Shown piece after piece: positions 1-9,280 of a DNA stretch of 64,000 nt. Origin of the DNA: Deinococcus marmoris (GTDB lineage Bacteria; Deinococcota; Deinococci; Deinococcales; Deinococcaceae); contig NZ_MSTI01000044.1 of NCBI RefSeq assembly GCF_001949125.1, positions 1-64,000 on the forward strand, written 5' to 3'. The notes below the pieces were generated by a model, which worked only from the letters and a program-made list of their open reading frames with translations, searched no databases and was not told the origin of the DNA. The position numbers were made by a program, and so were the translations under genes. The stretch's first letter is position 1. The number at the start of each line of letters is the position of its first letter.

Positions 1-561
1 TATCTCTTGGCACTCAAGAAGAATCAGCCGACGCTGTTTGAGGATGTGCAAGAGATGTTTGACGACGCCTTGCGTCGTCCATTGAGTCAGACCGAACTCG
101 AGACTCTGACCACAAGCGACACCAAACATGGGCGTGGAGAACGCCGAACCTGTTGGACACTCCCCGCGACGCCAGATTTGGATGATCACCGCTGGCCTGG
201 ACTCCAGAGCGTGGTCATGGTGCGTTCTGAACGCACCATCAAAGGCGTACAAAGCGTACAGGATCGCTATTACCTCAGCTCACTCGCTGGCGATGCACAG
301 CGCACATTGGAAGGCATCAGGACGCATTGGCACGTTGAGAACAAGCTGCATTGGGTTCTGGACGTTGCCTTCGATGAGGACGCCCAGCGCACCGTGAAAG
401 ATCACGGTGCGGAGAATATGGCCGTCGTGCGGCGCTGGGCTTTGAATCTGATGCGAACCGAAGGCACATCTGGAGGAATGGCAAAAAATCGCAAGCGAGT
501 TGGATGGGACGATGCCTATCGGGATCGGCTCATGGCTTTACTCCTCATCCCCCCAACGTAA
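1..561 (+). CDS. ISAs1-family transposase, C-terminal part (5' end outside window)
   Basis: This is the C-terminal ~187 residues of a DDE transposase. The reading frame is open to the left edge, so the first TTG at position 7 is an internal Leu and not a start. The segment begins with the LALKKNQPTL block and later carries the HWHVENKLHWVLDV region around the catalytic glutamate, followed by DEDAQR; this order is characteristic of ISAs1-family transposases. It ends with TAA at 559-561, ten bases before the putative terminal repeat. Whether the complete gene is intact cannot be judged. Confidence 0.85.
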   Translation, partial: YLLALKKNQPTLFEDVQEMFDDALRRPLSQTELETLTTSDTKHGRGERRTCWTLPATPDLDDHRWPGLQSVVMVRSERTIKGVQSVQDRYYLSSLAGDAQRTLEGIRTHWHVENKLHWVLDVAFDEDAQRTVKDHGAENMAVVRRWALNLMRTEGTSGGMAKNRKRVGWDDAYRDRLMALLLIPPT

Positions 562-571
562 GTTGGCCCTG
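1..571 (+). mobile_element. Right end of an ISAs1-type insertion sequence
   Basis: The window opens inside a transposase gene whose 10 codons after the TAA stop run into GGCCCTG ending at 571, which resembles the CAGGGCC-type termini of ISAs1-family elements in inverted orientation. The left end lies outside the window, so the boundary at 571 is inference. Direct repeats cannot be checked because the other end is missing. The following small gene (602-859) starts 30 bp after this putative end. Confidence 0.5.
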
Positions 572-601
572 GGCAGCAGGCTGAGGTGGTTAACTGAAGG
601 T

Positions 602-859
602 ATGAAATATGCCTGGGAGGTTGCATTGAAAGCGGCAAAGAACTTGGATGCACAAGGGCAACAGAACTTCAGTCCAAAACAGGTTATGGAAGAGGCAGTG
701 CGCCTGGGGTGGCCGAAGAATCCTGAAACTATCCGACACCACGTTATCGACCAGATGTGCGATACCCGCGACTCTTCCCCACATCAGTATTTTGAATGGC
801 TTAAGTGGGGCGAGTACCGTCTGAATGAGGCGGGACACAGGGCAGGGGAAGGGATTTAA
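602..859 (+). CDS. Small hypothetical protein, possible winged-helix-like domain
   Basis: An 85-residue protein beginning at the ATG at 602. The pattern FSPKQVMEEA, then PETIRHHVIDQM, then EYRLNEAG resembles small winged-helix-like domains that end in a G-x-YRL strand (DUF7669-like), but the similarity is by eye and weak. The frame is open upstream to 500, inside the transposase gene, so the element may have cut off a longer ancestor. No convincing ribosome binding site is visible. Function is not recognised. Confidence 0.45.
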   Translation: MKYAWEVALKAAKNLDAQGQQNFSPKQVMEEAVRLGWPKNPETIRHHVIDQMCDTRDSSPHQYFEWLKWGEYRLNEAGHRAGEGI

Positions 860-944
860 GCCCGCTTGATCTGACCATCTTGCGAAAGCTTTATGGAGCG
901 GTTGGTCACGCGCTGGTCACGCGCCCCGACAATCGAGATAAGTC

Positions 945-975
945 AAAAAAAGAAACACCGTACTAGACGGTGTTT
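945..975 (-). terminator. Rho-independent terminator of tRNA-Ala
   Basis: A 9-bp perfect stem (arms 953-961 and 967-975, loop ACTAG) is followed on the minus strand by a T-rich tract (the A run at 945-951 on the plus strand). It sits directly downstream of the tRNA gene. Confidence 0.85.
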
Positions 976-979
976 TCTT

Positions 980-1054
<75 letters not shown>

Positions 1055-1066
1055 TCAGCGGGGCGC

Positions 1067-1096
1067 AGATTAGCAGATGGCGGGTGCGAATGGCAA
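1067..1096 (-). promoter_or_regulatory. Promoter of tRNA-Ala
   Basis: On the minus strand TTGCCA (1091-1096) and TAATCT (1067-1072) are separated by 18 bp, with the -10 box 12 bp before the mature tRNA 5' end. The rest of 1055-1269 holds no gene that I can support. Confidence 0.6.
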
Positions 1097-1269
1097 GGGG
1101 TATGCGGGGGACGCCGTATGTGGTGAACGCGGCACCCCGAAGATGGCGGATTTCTGGGCGACAGCCTGCCCGGATCCTGAGCATGGGAGTTGGTCCGGGA
1201 TGGCGCCTCTGACCTCCATCCTGCACGGGGTGGGGCGGGATGGCAGTCAAACGCCGCAATCCGGGCCTC

Positions 1270-2241
1270 TCAACCAAAGACGCGTGCAGGGTTTTTCACC
1301 GTCATCTGATCGATTTGCTCCTGTGAAATGCCGCGCCGCAGTAGTTCGGGCAGGATGTCGTCCATCAGATGGGTGGGGTGCCAGTCCTTGATGGCGGGCA
1401 GGATGGCCTCCGGCAGCGGGAGCGGGCGGCCCAGCCAGTGCCAGATGCTGTCGTGCGAGAGAAGGATGCGCCCGGCGTGCCCGTCGCCCAGCAGCGCTTC
1501 CAGCACCCGCAGGCGGTCCGTGTCCATCGGCGTGCCCACCAGACCCTGCAACCCGAGCCGGTCAAAGGCGATGTTGACGCCGTGTTTCAGGGTCTCCCGG
1601 TGGTAATCCGGGTCCGTGTTGCCGTCCATGTGGCCGATCATGACGCGCCCCGGATCAGCGCCCTCGCCCACCAGCAGTTCGGCCTGCTGCGGCCCCTGGC
1701 GGCCCTCCTGGGTGTGGGTGATGATCGGCACGCCCGTCTCGCGTTGCACGCGGGCCGCCGCCCGGAAAAAGACCCGCTCGTAGGGGCTGATCTCGTCGCG
1801 GCTGCTGGCGAGCTTGAGGACCCCCGCCCGGATGCCCGTCGTCCCGATGCCTTCCGTGACCTCACGCAGCATCATCTCGTAAACTTCAGAGAAGCCGTCG
1901 GTCAGCGAGAAACGGAACTTGAAGTAGGCGGTGGCCCCCTCGCCCTCGTAGTAAAAGCCGCTGGAACACAGGATATTCAGGCCGGAGCGCTCGCTGACCT
2001 CGCGCAGAAAGGCCGGGTTGCGCCCGCACTCGTTGGGGGTGGCGTCCACGACGGTCTGCACGCCCCGCGAGCGCAGGGTCCCGGCCACCCGCACACATTC
2101 GTCCAGCGCGGCGGCGTGGTCAAACGCCCCCAGGGTCACGTCCCCCTGATAGCCGGGATAGCCGAAGATGACGTGTTCGTGTGGCAGGGTAAAGCCCATC
2201 TGATCGGCGGGAACGGGGCCAGTGACGGTCTGTGCGGTCAT
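1270..2241 (-). CDS. Phosphotriesterase-family metal-dependent hydrolase (lactonase-like)
   Basis: A 323-residue amidohydrolase-superfamily protein of the phosphotriesterase (PHP/PTE) group. All binuclear-metal ligands are visible: HEH at residues 21-23, Lys143 (the carbamylated lysine position) in GVLKLAS, His176 in IITHTQEG, His204 in IGHMDGN, and Asp264 in LSHDSIW. Members hydrolyse lactones or organophosphate-like esters; the native substrate here is not evident. The ATG at 2241 is chosen because GGAG lies 8 bases upstream and the family N-terminus fits; the frame is open further upstream. It is divergently transcribed from the acyl-CoA synthetase, sharing a 223-bp promoter region. Confidence 0.9.
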   Translation of the reverse strand: MTAQTVTGPVPADQMGFTLPHEHVIFGYPGYQGDVTLGAFDHAAALDECVRVAGTLRSRGVQTVVDATPNECGRNPAFLREVSERSGLNILCSSGFYYEGEGATAYFKFRFSLTDGFSEVYEMMLREVTEGIGTTGIRAGVLKLASSRDEISPYERVFFRAAARVQRETGVPIITHTQEGRQGPQQAELLVGEGADPGRVMIGHMDGNTDPDYHRETLKHGVNIAFDRLGLQGLVGTPMDTDRLRVLEALLGDGHAGRILLSHDSIWHWLGRPLPLPEAILPAIKDWHPTHLMDDILPELLRRGISQEQIDQMTVKNPARVFG

Positions 2242-2464
2242 GTGGAACTCCTTTGCGCGGCAGGGATTACGGGGCGAGAAGGAACCGCGCAGACAGACGC
2301 GTCCATCTGGCGGGAGGCTGGATTGGAGATGGCCCATCATGGCCGGGGACGCGCCCCCACGTCAAATCTCCGTGTCGGCATGGGATAGATTGAACACCGT
2401 CTTCACCGTCAAAAATTCGTGGCAGCGGCTCCCGTCCGCGCTGGCCGTTCAGGGGGAACAGCAC

Positions 2465-4153
2465 ATGACCCAGTCCTCATCCGCCCGTTCTACTCAGCTT
2501 CCCAGCCCCAGCCAGCCCCTCAGCCCCAGCACCCGCTACTGGCCGCCCGGGCAGCCGTTCAGTCTGGACGTGCCGCAGACCAGCCTGTACGACAACCTGC
2601 GGGTGTCGGCCCGGCGTTATCCCGACAAGGTGGCCCTGTGGTACTACGGACGCGAGGTGCTGTACCGCGAACTGCTGGCCGAGGCCGACGCGCTGAGCGG
2701 TCATCTGGCGGCAGCAGGTGTGGGGCAGGGAGACCGCGTGCTGATCGCCATGCAGAACAGCCCGCAGTGGGTGGCGGCGGCGCACGCGATCTGGCGGCTG
2801 GGCGCGGTGCTGGTGCCGCTGCCGCCCATGCTCGGCCCAGACGAGTACCGCTATTTCCTGGGGGACGCCGGGATCACCGTCGGCCTGGTGGGGGGCGAGC
2901 AGTACGCGGCGCTCAGGGCGGCAGGGCTGGAACATGCCGTCGTCGCGGACCTCTCGGAAGGCACCACTCTGCCGCTGCCTTCCGGGCTGGACAGCCGTCC
3001 CGAACTTCAGGCCGGGGACGTGGACTGGCAAACGGCCCTGCGCGCCGCGCCCGCACCCGAGGCCAGGGTGGGCGCGGGGGATCTGGCGGCGCTGCCGTAT
3101 ACCAGCGGCACCACCGGCAAGCCCAAGGGCGCGATGCACACGCACGGCAGCGTGCAGGCCAACGTGACCGGCAGCGCGGTCATGCGCGGCGCGAACCCCG
3201 CCGACGTGCTGTTGATGACCCTGCCGCTGTTTCACGTCTCGGCGTTCATCCACGACATGCTGATGGGCCTGTATCTGGGCAACCGGGTAGTAATGATGGC
3301 CCGCTGGGACAAGGCGCTGGCCCGCGAGCTGACCCGCATGCAGGGGGTGACCGTGTGGTTCGCCATCACGACGCTGGTGGTGGACCTGCTGAGCCTGCCT
3401 GACCTGTCGGCAGCCGACATGCCCACGCTGCGCATGATCGTGGGCGGCGGCGCGGCGATGCCCGAGGCCCTGGCGCGGCAACTGCGTGACCTGACCGGCC
3501 TGACCTTCGTGGAGGGCTACGGCCTGACCGAGACCATCTCGCAGAGCCATTTCAATCCCATGAACCGCCCCAAGTTGCAATGCCTGGGCCTGCCGGTCTT
3601 TGACGTGGATTCGCGCATCGTGGACCCGGAGTCGGGCCAGGAAGTGCCGCAGGGCGAGGTCGGGGAAATCGTGACGCGCGGGCCGCAGGTGTTCCAGGGC
3701 TACTGGAACCGCCCGGAAGCGACGGCGGAGGCGTTCTTGGAGCTGGGCGGCCAGCGCTATTTCCGCACCGGGGACCTGGGCTACGTGGATGACGAGGGCT
3801 ATTTTTTCTTCGTGGACCGGCTCAAACGCATGGTCAACGTGGGCGGCATGAAGGTGTGGCCCGCCGAGGTAGAAGCGCTGCTGCACGCCCATCCCGCCGT
3901 GCAGGAAGGCTGCGTGATCGCCGTCCCGGACACGCGGACTGGCGAGCGGGTGCGCGCGGTCATCGTGCTGCGCCCTGGCCAGCGCCCGGATGAGGCCGGG
4001 GTGATCACCTGGGCACGCGAGCAGATGGCCCACTACAAGGCCCCGCGCGAGGTCCGGTTCGTAGACGCCCTGCCGCGTGGCCCGACAGGCAAGGTCGCTT
4101 GGCGCACCATGCAGGAAGAGGCCAGGGGGGAGTTGGAACCGCAGGGGGATTGA
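2465..4153 (+). CDS. Acyl-CoA synthetase (AMP-forming long-chain fatty-acid CoA ligase type)
   Basis: A 562-residue ANL-superfamily enzyme that adenylates a carboxylic acid and transfers it to CoA. The signature motifs occur in order: the P-loop YTSGTTGKPKG, the GYGLTET core motif, the YFRTGDLGY hinge region, and near the end GPTGKVAWR with the conserved catalytic lysine. Overall layout matches FadD-like medium/long-chain ligases; acyl specificity cannot be read from the sequence. The start at 2465 has a GGGGGA Shine-Dalgarno, although the frame is open upstream. The 195 bp after the stop (4154-4348), before the convergent ABC gene, contains no supported gene or clear terminator. Confidence 0.9.
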   Translation: MTQSSSARSTQLPSPSQPLSPSTRYWPPGQPFSLDVPQTSLYDNLRVSARRYPDKVALWYYGREVLYRELLAEADALSGHLAAAGVGQGDRVLIAMQNSPQWVAAAHAIWRLGAVLVPLPPMLGPDEYRYFLGDAGITVGLVGGEQYAALRAAGLEHAVVADLSEGTTLPLPSGLDSRPELQAGDVDWQTALRAAPAPEARVGAGDLAALPYTSGTTGKPKGAMHTHGSVQANVTGSAVMRGANPADVLLMTLPLFHVSAFIHDMLMGLYLGNRVVMMARWDKALARELTRMQGVTVWFAITTLVVDLLSLPDLSAADMPTLRMIVGGGAAMPEALARQLRDLTGLTFVEGYGLTETISQSHFNPMNRPKLQCLGLPVFDVDSRIVDPESGQEVPQGEVGEIVTRGPQVFQGYWNRPEATAEAFLELGGQRYFRTGDLGYVDDEGYFFFVDRLKRMVNVGGMKVWPAEVEALLHAHPAVQEGCVIAVPDTRTGERVRAVIVLRPGQRPDEAGVITWAREQMAHYKAPREVRFVDALPRGPTGKVAWRTMQEEARGELEPQGD

Positions 4154-4348
4154 TCTTTCCCGTATTTATGCTGGTATGACTGTCACGCTGGAGACAGGGT
4201 CAGTCGGCCACGGCCACCGGATGAACGCTCTACGGCAGCGGGCCTCTGCCGTGCCCGTCGGGCAGGCGGGAAATACGGAGAACGCCTGCAAGCTTCTATA
4301 CGGACTCCGACTGGGAGGTGCTGGAAACACCAGCGAAATCCGATCAGG

Positions 4349-6109
4349 CTATATCTGCTCGGTCAGGCCAGGCGTCTGGGCGCGTTCCAGCGCCGCATAT
4401 CTGCCGCCCCTGGAACGCAGCAGGGCGGGCGGACCGTCCTCCACGATCACGCTGCCTTCCAGCACCACCACCCGGTCCGCACTGCGGGCCAGCGACAGGC
4501 GGTGGGTCACGATCAGGGCGCTGCGCCCCTCCATCGCTTCCTCCAGCGCCCGCACGATCAGCGCCTCGGACTCGGCGTCCACGGCGCTCGTCGGCTCGTC
4601 CAGCAGCAGCACGGCGGGGTCTGCGAGCAGCACGCGCGCAATGGCCAGCCGCTGTCTCTGTCCGCCCGAGAGTTTGACGCCGCGCTCGCCCACAATGGTG
4701 TCCAGCCCCTGCGGCAGCCCCGCGACAAAAGAGGCCGCCCCGGCACGCTCAAGGGCCAGATCCACTTCCTGCGGCGTGGCGTCGGGACGGGCGTAGCGCA
4801 CGTTCTCCAGCACGGTGTCGTAGAACAGGAAGGTGTCCTGCGGCATCACGGCGGCGGCGCGCCGCAGCGAGGGCAGCGTCAGGTCCCGCACGTCGTGGCC
4901 GTCCAGGGTCACGCGGCCCGACTGCGGATCGTACACGCGCGTCAGCAGCCCGATCAGGGTACTCTTGCCCGCCCCGGACGCGCCCAGCAGCGCCACCCGT
5001 TCCCCGGGCCGCACCCGCAGATTCAGGCCGCGCAGCACCGGCTGGGCCGGATCGTAGCCGAAGGTGACGTTCTCGAACACGATCTCGCCCATGGCCGGCT
5101 GTGGCAACGGCAGGGCGTCGGGGCGTTCCAGCACCGTGACCGGGGCGTCCAGCACCTCGAAGATGCGCCGCCCACTGGCCTCAGCACGTTGAAGCAGGTC
5201 GTTGAGACCCACCAGATCGTCGATGGGACCGTAGAAGTAGCGTCCGTAGCCCCGGTACGCCAGCAGGCCGCCCAACGTGAACTGGCCGCGCGCGATCAGC
5301 ACCACCCCGCCGCCCAGCATCAGGATGTTGCCGAAGTTGGCGATGAAACGCACCAGCGGAAAGGCCCGGTTGCGGATCACCACGGCCTTCATCCCCTGGG
5401 CGTACAACTCCTGTCCGATGGCGGCGACCTTGCGCGCCTCGGCCCCTTCCCGCGCGAAGCCCTGCACCACCCGGATGCCCGAGAGCCGGTCCGCCACGGT
5501 GGCCGAGAGGTCTCCCAGACGGTTGCGGGCCGCGCGGTAGGCCGGGCGCACGGTCTGGTTGTAGCGGGTCAACAGCAGGGCCACGGCGATCATCGGCAGG
5601 ACCACCACCACGCCCAGCAACGGCTGAAGCGCGATGAAGATACCGATCACGCCCGCCACCCGTAGCGCGTTGCCCAGCACCGTGTTGATGCCGCGCAGCA
5701 GCACGTCCTGAATGCCGTCCACATCCGCCGTCACCCGCGCCAGCAGGTCCCCGGTGCGCTGGCCCTCGAAGTACGCCGCCGATTGCCCGGCCAGCTTGTC
5801 GTACAGGCTCAGGCGCAGGTCCAGCGTAAGCTGTTGCCCGGTGCGCTCCAGCAGCAGCCCCTGAAAGGCGGAAAGCACCTGTTGCAGGGCATACACCCCC
5901 ACCAGCACGGCCAGTTGCCACGCCACGAAATTCCAGTCGCGCCGCGCCAGACCCACGTCCACCACCCGGCCCCAGACCAACGGTGGGTACAGTTCGGCCC
6001 CGACGCTGCCCACCAGCAGCAGCATGCCCAGGCCGATGGTGGCGCGGTACGGCCACAGCAGTGCGTAGAGACGGCGGATTGTGGAGCTGGACGGCTGAGT
6101 GGGGGGCAT
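4349..6109 (-). CDS. ABC-type exporter, fused membrane and ATPase domains
   Basis: A 586-residue half-transporter: about six transmembrane segments in residues 20-300 (MsbA/ABCB fold), then a nucleotide-binding domain with Walker A GASGAGKST, signature LSGGQRQRL, Walker B LLLDEPTSAVD and an H-loop in IVTHRLS. Such exporters work as dimers to move lipids, peptides or drugs outward; the substrate is not predictable. The ATG at 6109 follows AGAGGTG, a good Shine-Dalgarno; the open frame upstream is judged non-coding. It stands alone, convergent with the acyl-CoA synthetase gene. Confidence 0.92.
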   Translation of the reverse strand: MPPTQPSSSTIRRLYALLWPYRATIGLGMLLLVGSVGAELYPPLVWGRVVDVGLARRDWNFVAWQLAVLVGVYALQQVLSAFQGLLLERTGQQLTLDLRLSLYDKLAGQSAAYFEGQRTGDLLARVTADVDGIQDVLLRGINTVLGNALRVAGVIGIFIALQPLLGVVVVLPMIAVALLLTRYNQTVRPAYRAARNRLGDLSATVADRLSGIRVVQGFAREGAEARKVAAIGQELYAQGMKAVVIRNRAFPLVRFIANFGNILMLGGGVVLIARGQFTLGGLLAYRGYGRYFYGPIDDLVGLNDLLQRAEASGRRIFEVLDAPVTVLERPDALPLPQPAMGEIVFENVTFGYDPAQPVLRGLNLRVRPGERVALLGASGAGKSTLIGLLTRVYDPQSGRVTLDGHDVRDLTLPSLRRAAAVMPQDTFLFYDTVLENVRYARPDATPQEVDLALERAGAASFVAGLPQGLDTIVGERGVKLSGGQRQRLAIARVLLADPAVLLLDEPTSAVDAESEALIVRALEEAMEGRSALIVTHRLSLARSADRVVVLEGSVIVEDGPPALLRSRGGRYAALERAQTPGLTEQI

Positions 6110-6508
6110 GGGACACCTCTGCGGGTCAGCCCAGAGCTTCTGCGGAATCCGGCCACGCGGGGCCAGGATACGCGCCGGGGCCAGGGTCACCCGTAGGGGA
6201 GGGTACAGGTCCGGCTGCTGCGGATTCTGGTGATGGCCCGGCCCGGTTCCGGCGGCGCAGCCCGGCCCCAGCACCCCGGACACTGCCGTCTCCTCGATGA
6301 TCTCCGCAGGTTTTCACGCAGGAATGATCTGGCTGGGCCAGCGGTGTGTAGGCGAGACTGGCGCGTTTTTCATATGGATTTCGCGCGTCATGCGCTCAGA
6401 TCGGGAGAGCCTCTCCTGCGTCCACTGAGCGTCCCAACCCCATCGTTCTCCTGCCCGATCTCGTCTCGCTGACTCCCGCCCGGATTTACAGGTGGAGCGC
6501 AGAACGCC
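6110..6508. other. Intergenic gap, no supported gene
   Basis: About 400 bp between the ABC exporter start and the glycosidase stop, both on the minus strand. I see a small loopless palindrome (GGAGAGCCTCTCC, near 6404-6416) and a short T run at 6367-6371, but no credible coding frame, RNA gene or strong terminator. It must hold the exporter promoter. Confidence 0.4.
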
Positions 6509-8992
6509 TCAGCCCTGACCCACTGGCTCACTCCATTCCCCGGTCAGGGCCACAGACAGGCTGAGGGGAAGGTCCACGCTGCTGGTGCCGATCAGGAGTT
6601 CAAACTGGCCCGCGTCGGCCACCCAGGCCCGGCGCTTGTCGTCGAAGTACGCCAGAGCGCGCATGTCCAGCGGCAGCGTCACGGCTCCTGATTCTCCCGG
6701 TTCCAGACTCATCTTGGCGAACGCCTTGAGTTCCTTGATGGGCCTTTCCACGCGGGCTTCCGCGTCGCGGACATAGAGCTGGACCACCTGCTGTCCGGCC
6801 CGTTCGCCAGTATTCCGCACCTGAAGCTGCACGCTGATCTGGCCGCCCGGCTCAATCTCAGCCGCGCTCAGACGGGCGTCACTCAGCTCGAAACTGGAAT
6901 AGCTCAGCCCGAAGCCGAAGGGAAACAGCGGCTGCGTTCCGGCGTGGTCCACATGGCGGTAGCCGATGAACAGCCCCTCCTTGTACTCCACATGGCCGTC
7001 CACGCCGGGGTACTGGAGGTCCGGCGTTTCGGGGTGGGTGGGGTCATCTTCCAGGCGGGCGGGGAAGGTCTGGGGCAACCGTCCGCCGGGAGCGGCATGG
7101 CCCAGCAGCACGTCTGCAAAGGCATGTCCAGCCTCCTGACCGGGGAACCAGCCCTGAAGCAGCGCGGGCACGCCGTCCAGCCACGGCATCAGCACCGGGC
7201 CGCCCGTTTGCAGCAGGACGATGGTGCGTGGGTTGGCGGCCAGCACCGCCGCGACGAGTTCATCCTGCTGGCCGGGAAGGTCCAGCCCCGCACGGTCCAC
7301 GCCCTCGGTTTCCCACTCCCCGGTGGTGCCGACGCAGACCACGGCGTAGTCGGCCTGCGCCGCAACCCTGGCGGCCTCATGGATCGCCCCTGCTGGCAAG
7401 GGGGCGCGGAAGCCCAGCCGCACGGCGCTGAACCCGGCGACGCTGCCCTCCACCGCCCTGGGCATGAACTCGATGACGGCGGAGTGTTCCCCGGCGCTGA
7501 GGAGCCGCTGTGAGCGCACCTCGTTGCTGCCAAAGGCGAAATAGGTGTCGCCGGGCTGCCAGTTGGTCCAGTTGTCGATGACTTCCTGGCCGTCCACCGT
7601 CAGGCGGCTGAGGCCCGCGCTGTAAAGGCTCAGGTCATACTCCGCGTCTGCGGGAACGCTCAGGGTCAGGCTGAGCCGGGCGCGGAACGATTCGGGCTGG
7701 ACGCCTTCGGGAAAGGCGAACCACATCACCTCGCTGCCCTGTTTGTCCTCGGAGGTGATGACCGCACCGTCCATGCCGAGATAGTCGATCCTGATCGGAA
7801 CGTCCAGCGCGGGCAGGTAGCGGTCATTGTCGCAGCCCAGTGCATAGGTCACGCGGTCCTCGCCCAGCGCGGCGCTTAGGCCCTCCAGCGGCGAGACCTT
7901 GCGGTGGGCGTTCATCTGGGCGCTGCCGCCGCCCATGACCTGCGCGTGGGCCGCGTTCGGGCCGATCACGGCCACTGTCGCGCCTGCGGGCAACGGCAGC
8001 AGGCCACCGTCGTTCTTGAGCAGCACCGTTCCCTCGGCCCCGGCGCGGCGAATCAGGGCGCGGGTTTCGGCAGACTCCACGCCCTGCTCGGCCCCATCGC
8101 TCACGTCGCGGGGCTGGGCCAGGGTGCCCGTGACCCCGATCAGGCGCAGCACCCGGCGGGCCGATTCACGCACGGCGGCGCGGGTGGCCGGGTCACGCTG
8201 CGCTTCTTCCAGCAGGCCCGTGCGGGCGCGGCTCGGCCCCGGCATTTCCAGATCAAGCCCGGCCCGCAGCGATTCGCCGGAGCTGTAGGTGCCGCCCCAG
8301 TCGGACATGACCAGACCGCCGAAGCCCCATTCCCCGCGCAGGATGTCGGTCAGCAGGCGTGGACTCTCGCTGACATAGGTGCCGTTCACCTTGTTGTAGC
8401 TGCTCATGATGGCCCACGGCTGCGCGTCCCGGACCACCATCTCGAAGGGCCGCAGGTACAGTTCCCGCAGGGCGCGTTCGGGGATATCGGAGCTGATGCT
8501 GTTGCGCTGGTACTCGGATTCGTTGCCCACGAAATGCTTGACGGTGGCCGCCACCCCCGCCGATTGCAGCCCCTGAACGTAGGCGGTGGCGAGTGCGCCC
8601 GTCAGGTACGGGTCCTCGGCGTAGCTCTCGAAGTTGCGGCCATTCACGGCGCTGCGGAACAGGTTGATGGTGGGGGCCAGCAGCGCGCCCGCGCCCTTGT
8701 CGTGCGCCTCACGGGCCAGGGCCACGCCCACCTCGCGCAGCAGTTCCACGTTCCAGCTCGCCCCCAGCGCGATCCCCACCGGAAAGGCCGCCGTGGGGGT
8801 GCCGCCCACCAGGGGGCCGCCGCCGCGCGCTCCAGCGGGGCCGTCGCTGACTTTCAGGGCGGGAATGTTCAGGCGCTCCACGGGCACGGTGCGCCAGAAA
8901 TCGGCCCCGGCCAGCAGCAGGACCTGTTCCTCCAGGGTCAACTGATCGAGCAGGGCGTCGGTGGACAGGTCGTGCGCTTCGGTGGGTGTCAT
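6509..8992 (-). CDS. Glycoside hydrolase family 3 beta-glucosidase with PA14-like insertion
   Basis: An 827-residue GH3 enzyme expected to release non-reducing-end sugars from beta-glucosides or related oligosaccharides. The (beta/alpha)8 domain comes first, with the catalytic nucleophile Asp231 in GLVMSDWGG and substrate-binding KHFVGNESE. The second alpha/beta domain follows and is interrupted by a PA14-like module (about residues 375-520, including LYSAGLSRLTVDG and NWTNWQPGDT). A fibronectin-III-like domain closes the protein. No signal peptide is seen at the chosen start, so it is probably cytoplasmic. The ATG at 8992 has a GAGAGG Shine-Dalgarno. The 288 bp between it and the upstream signalling gene hold nothing recognisable. 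Confidence 0.92.
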   Translation of the reverse strand: MTPTEAHDLSTDALLDQLTLEEQVLLLAGADFWRTVPVERLNIPALKVSDGPAGARGGGPLVGGTPTAAFPVGIALGASWNVELLREVGVALAREAHDKGAGALLAPTINLFRSAVNGRNFESYAEDPYLTGALATAYVQGLQSAGVAATVKHFVGNESEYQRNSISSDIPERALRELYLRPFEMVVRDAQPWAIMSSYNKVNGTYVSESPRLLTDILRGEWGFGGLVMSDWGGTYSSGESLRAGLDLEMPGPSRARTGLLEEAQRDPATRAAVRESARRVLRLIGVTGTLAQPRDVSDGAEQGVESAETRALIRRAGAEGTVLLKNDGGLLPLPAGATVAVIGPNAAHAQVMGGGSAQMNAHRKVSPLEGLSAALGEDRVTYALGCDNDRYLPALDVPIRIDYLGMDGAVITSEDKQGSEVMWFAFPEGVQPESFRARLSLTLSVPADAEYDLSLYSAGLSRLTVDGQEVIDNWTNWQPGDTYFAFGSNEVRSQRLLSAGEHSAVIEFMPRAVEGSVAGFSAVRLGFRAPLPAGAIHEAARVAAQADYAVVCVGTTGEWETEGVDRAGLDLPGQQDELVAAVLAANPRTIVLLQTGGPVLMPWLDGVPALLQGWFPGQEAGHAFADVLLGHAAPGGRLPQTFPARLEDDPTHPETPDLQYPGVDGHVEYKEGLFIGYRHVDHAGTQPLFPFGFGLSYSSFELSDARLSAAEIEPGGQISVQLQVRNTGERAGQQVVQLYVRDAEARVERPIKELKAFAKMSLEPGESGAVTLPLDMRALAYFDDKRRAWVADAGQFELLIGTSSVDLPLSLSVALTGEWSEPVGQG

Positions 8993-9280
8993 GTGCGAAC
9001 CTCTCGGGGGAAGAGAATGTCGTGTCTGAATGTGTCGGCCTGGACGGTGCCGCACACCATTCCGGCGGTTTGGCGAAGGGCATGAACGCTGGTCTATGGG
9101 CTGAACTGGCATGCAGCTCCGAAAGCCTGCCGTCCTGACGCATGGGGTGTCAAGTCGCCCAGTTGAGTTTCGGGGGGCGGCGCTGCCCGGTCTCACTGCT
9201 GCTGATGTCCTCGAACGTGGCCTGCCGGGCAATGGGGCAGGTCTCAAAGATCAGTTCCAGTCGCCGCTCTGGTCTAGCCG

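Noticed and set aside
903..924. Tandem TGGTCACGCGC pair upstream of the tRNA terminator
   Set aside because: Two 11-bp copies only, with no gene or promoter association; noted as minor sequence.
2477..4033. 518-codon minus-strand frame opposite the acyl-CoA synthetase
   Set aside because: Same shadow effect; the plus strand carries every ANL-superfamily motif.
4273..4330. ATACGGA-containing segments resembling a dispersed repeat, also near 12279
   Set aside because: Only about 8-10 bases match between sites and there is no shared palindrome, so chance cannot be excluded.
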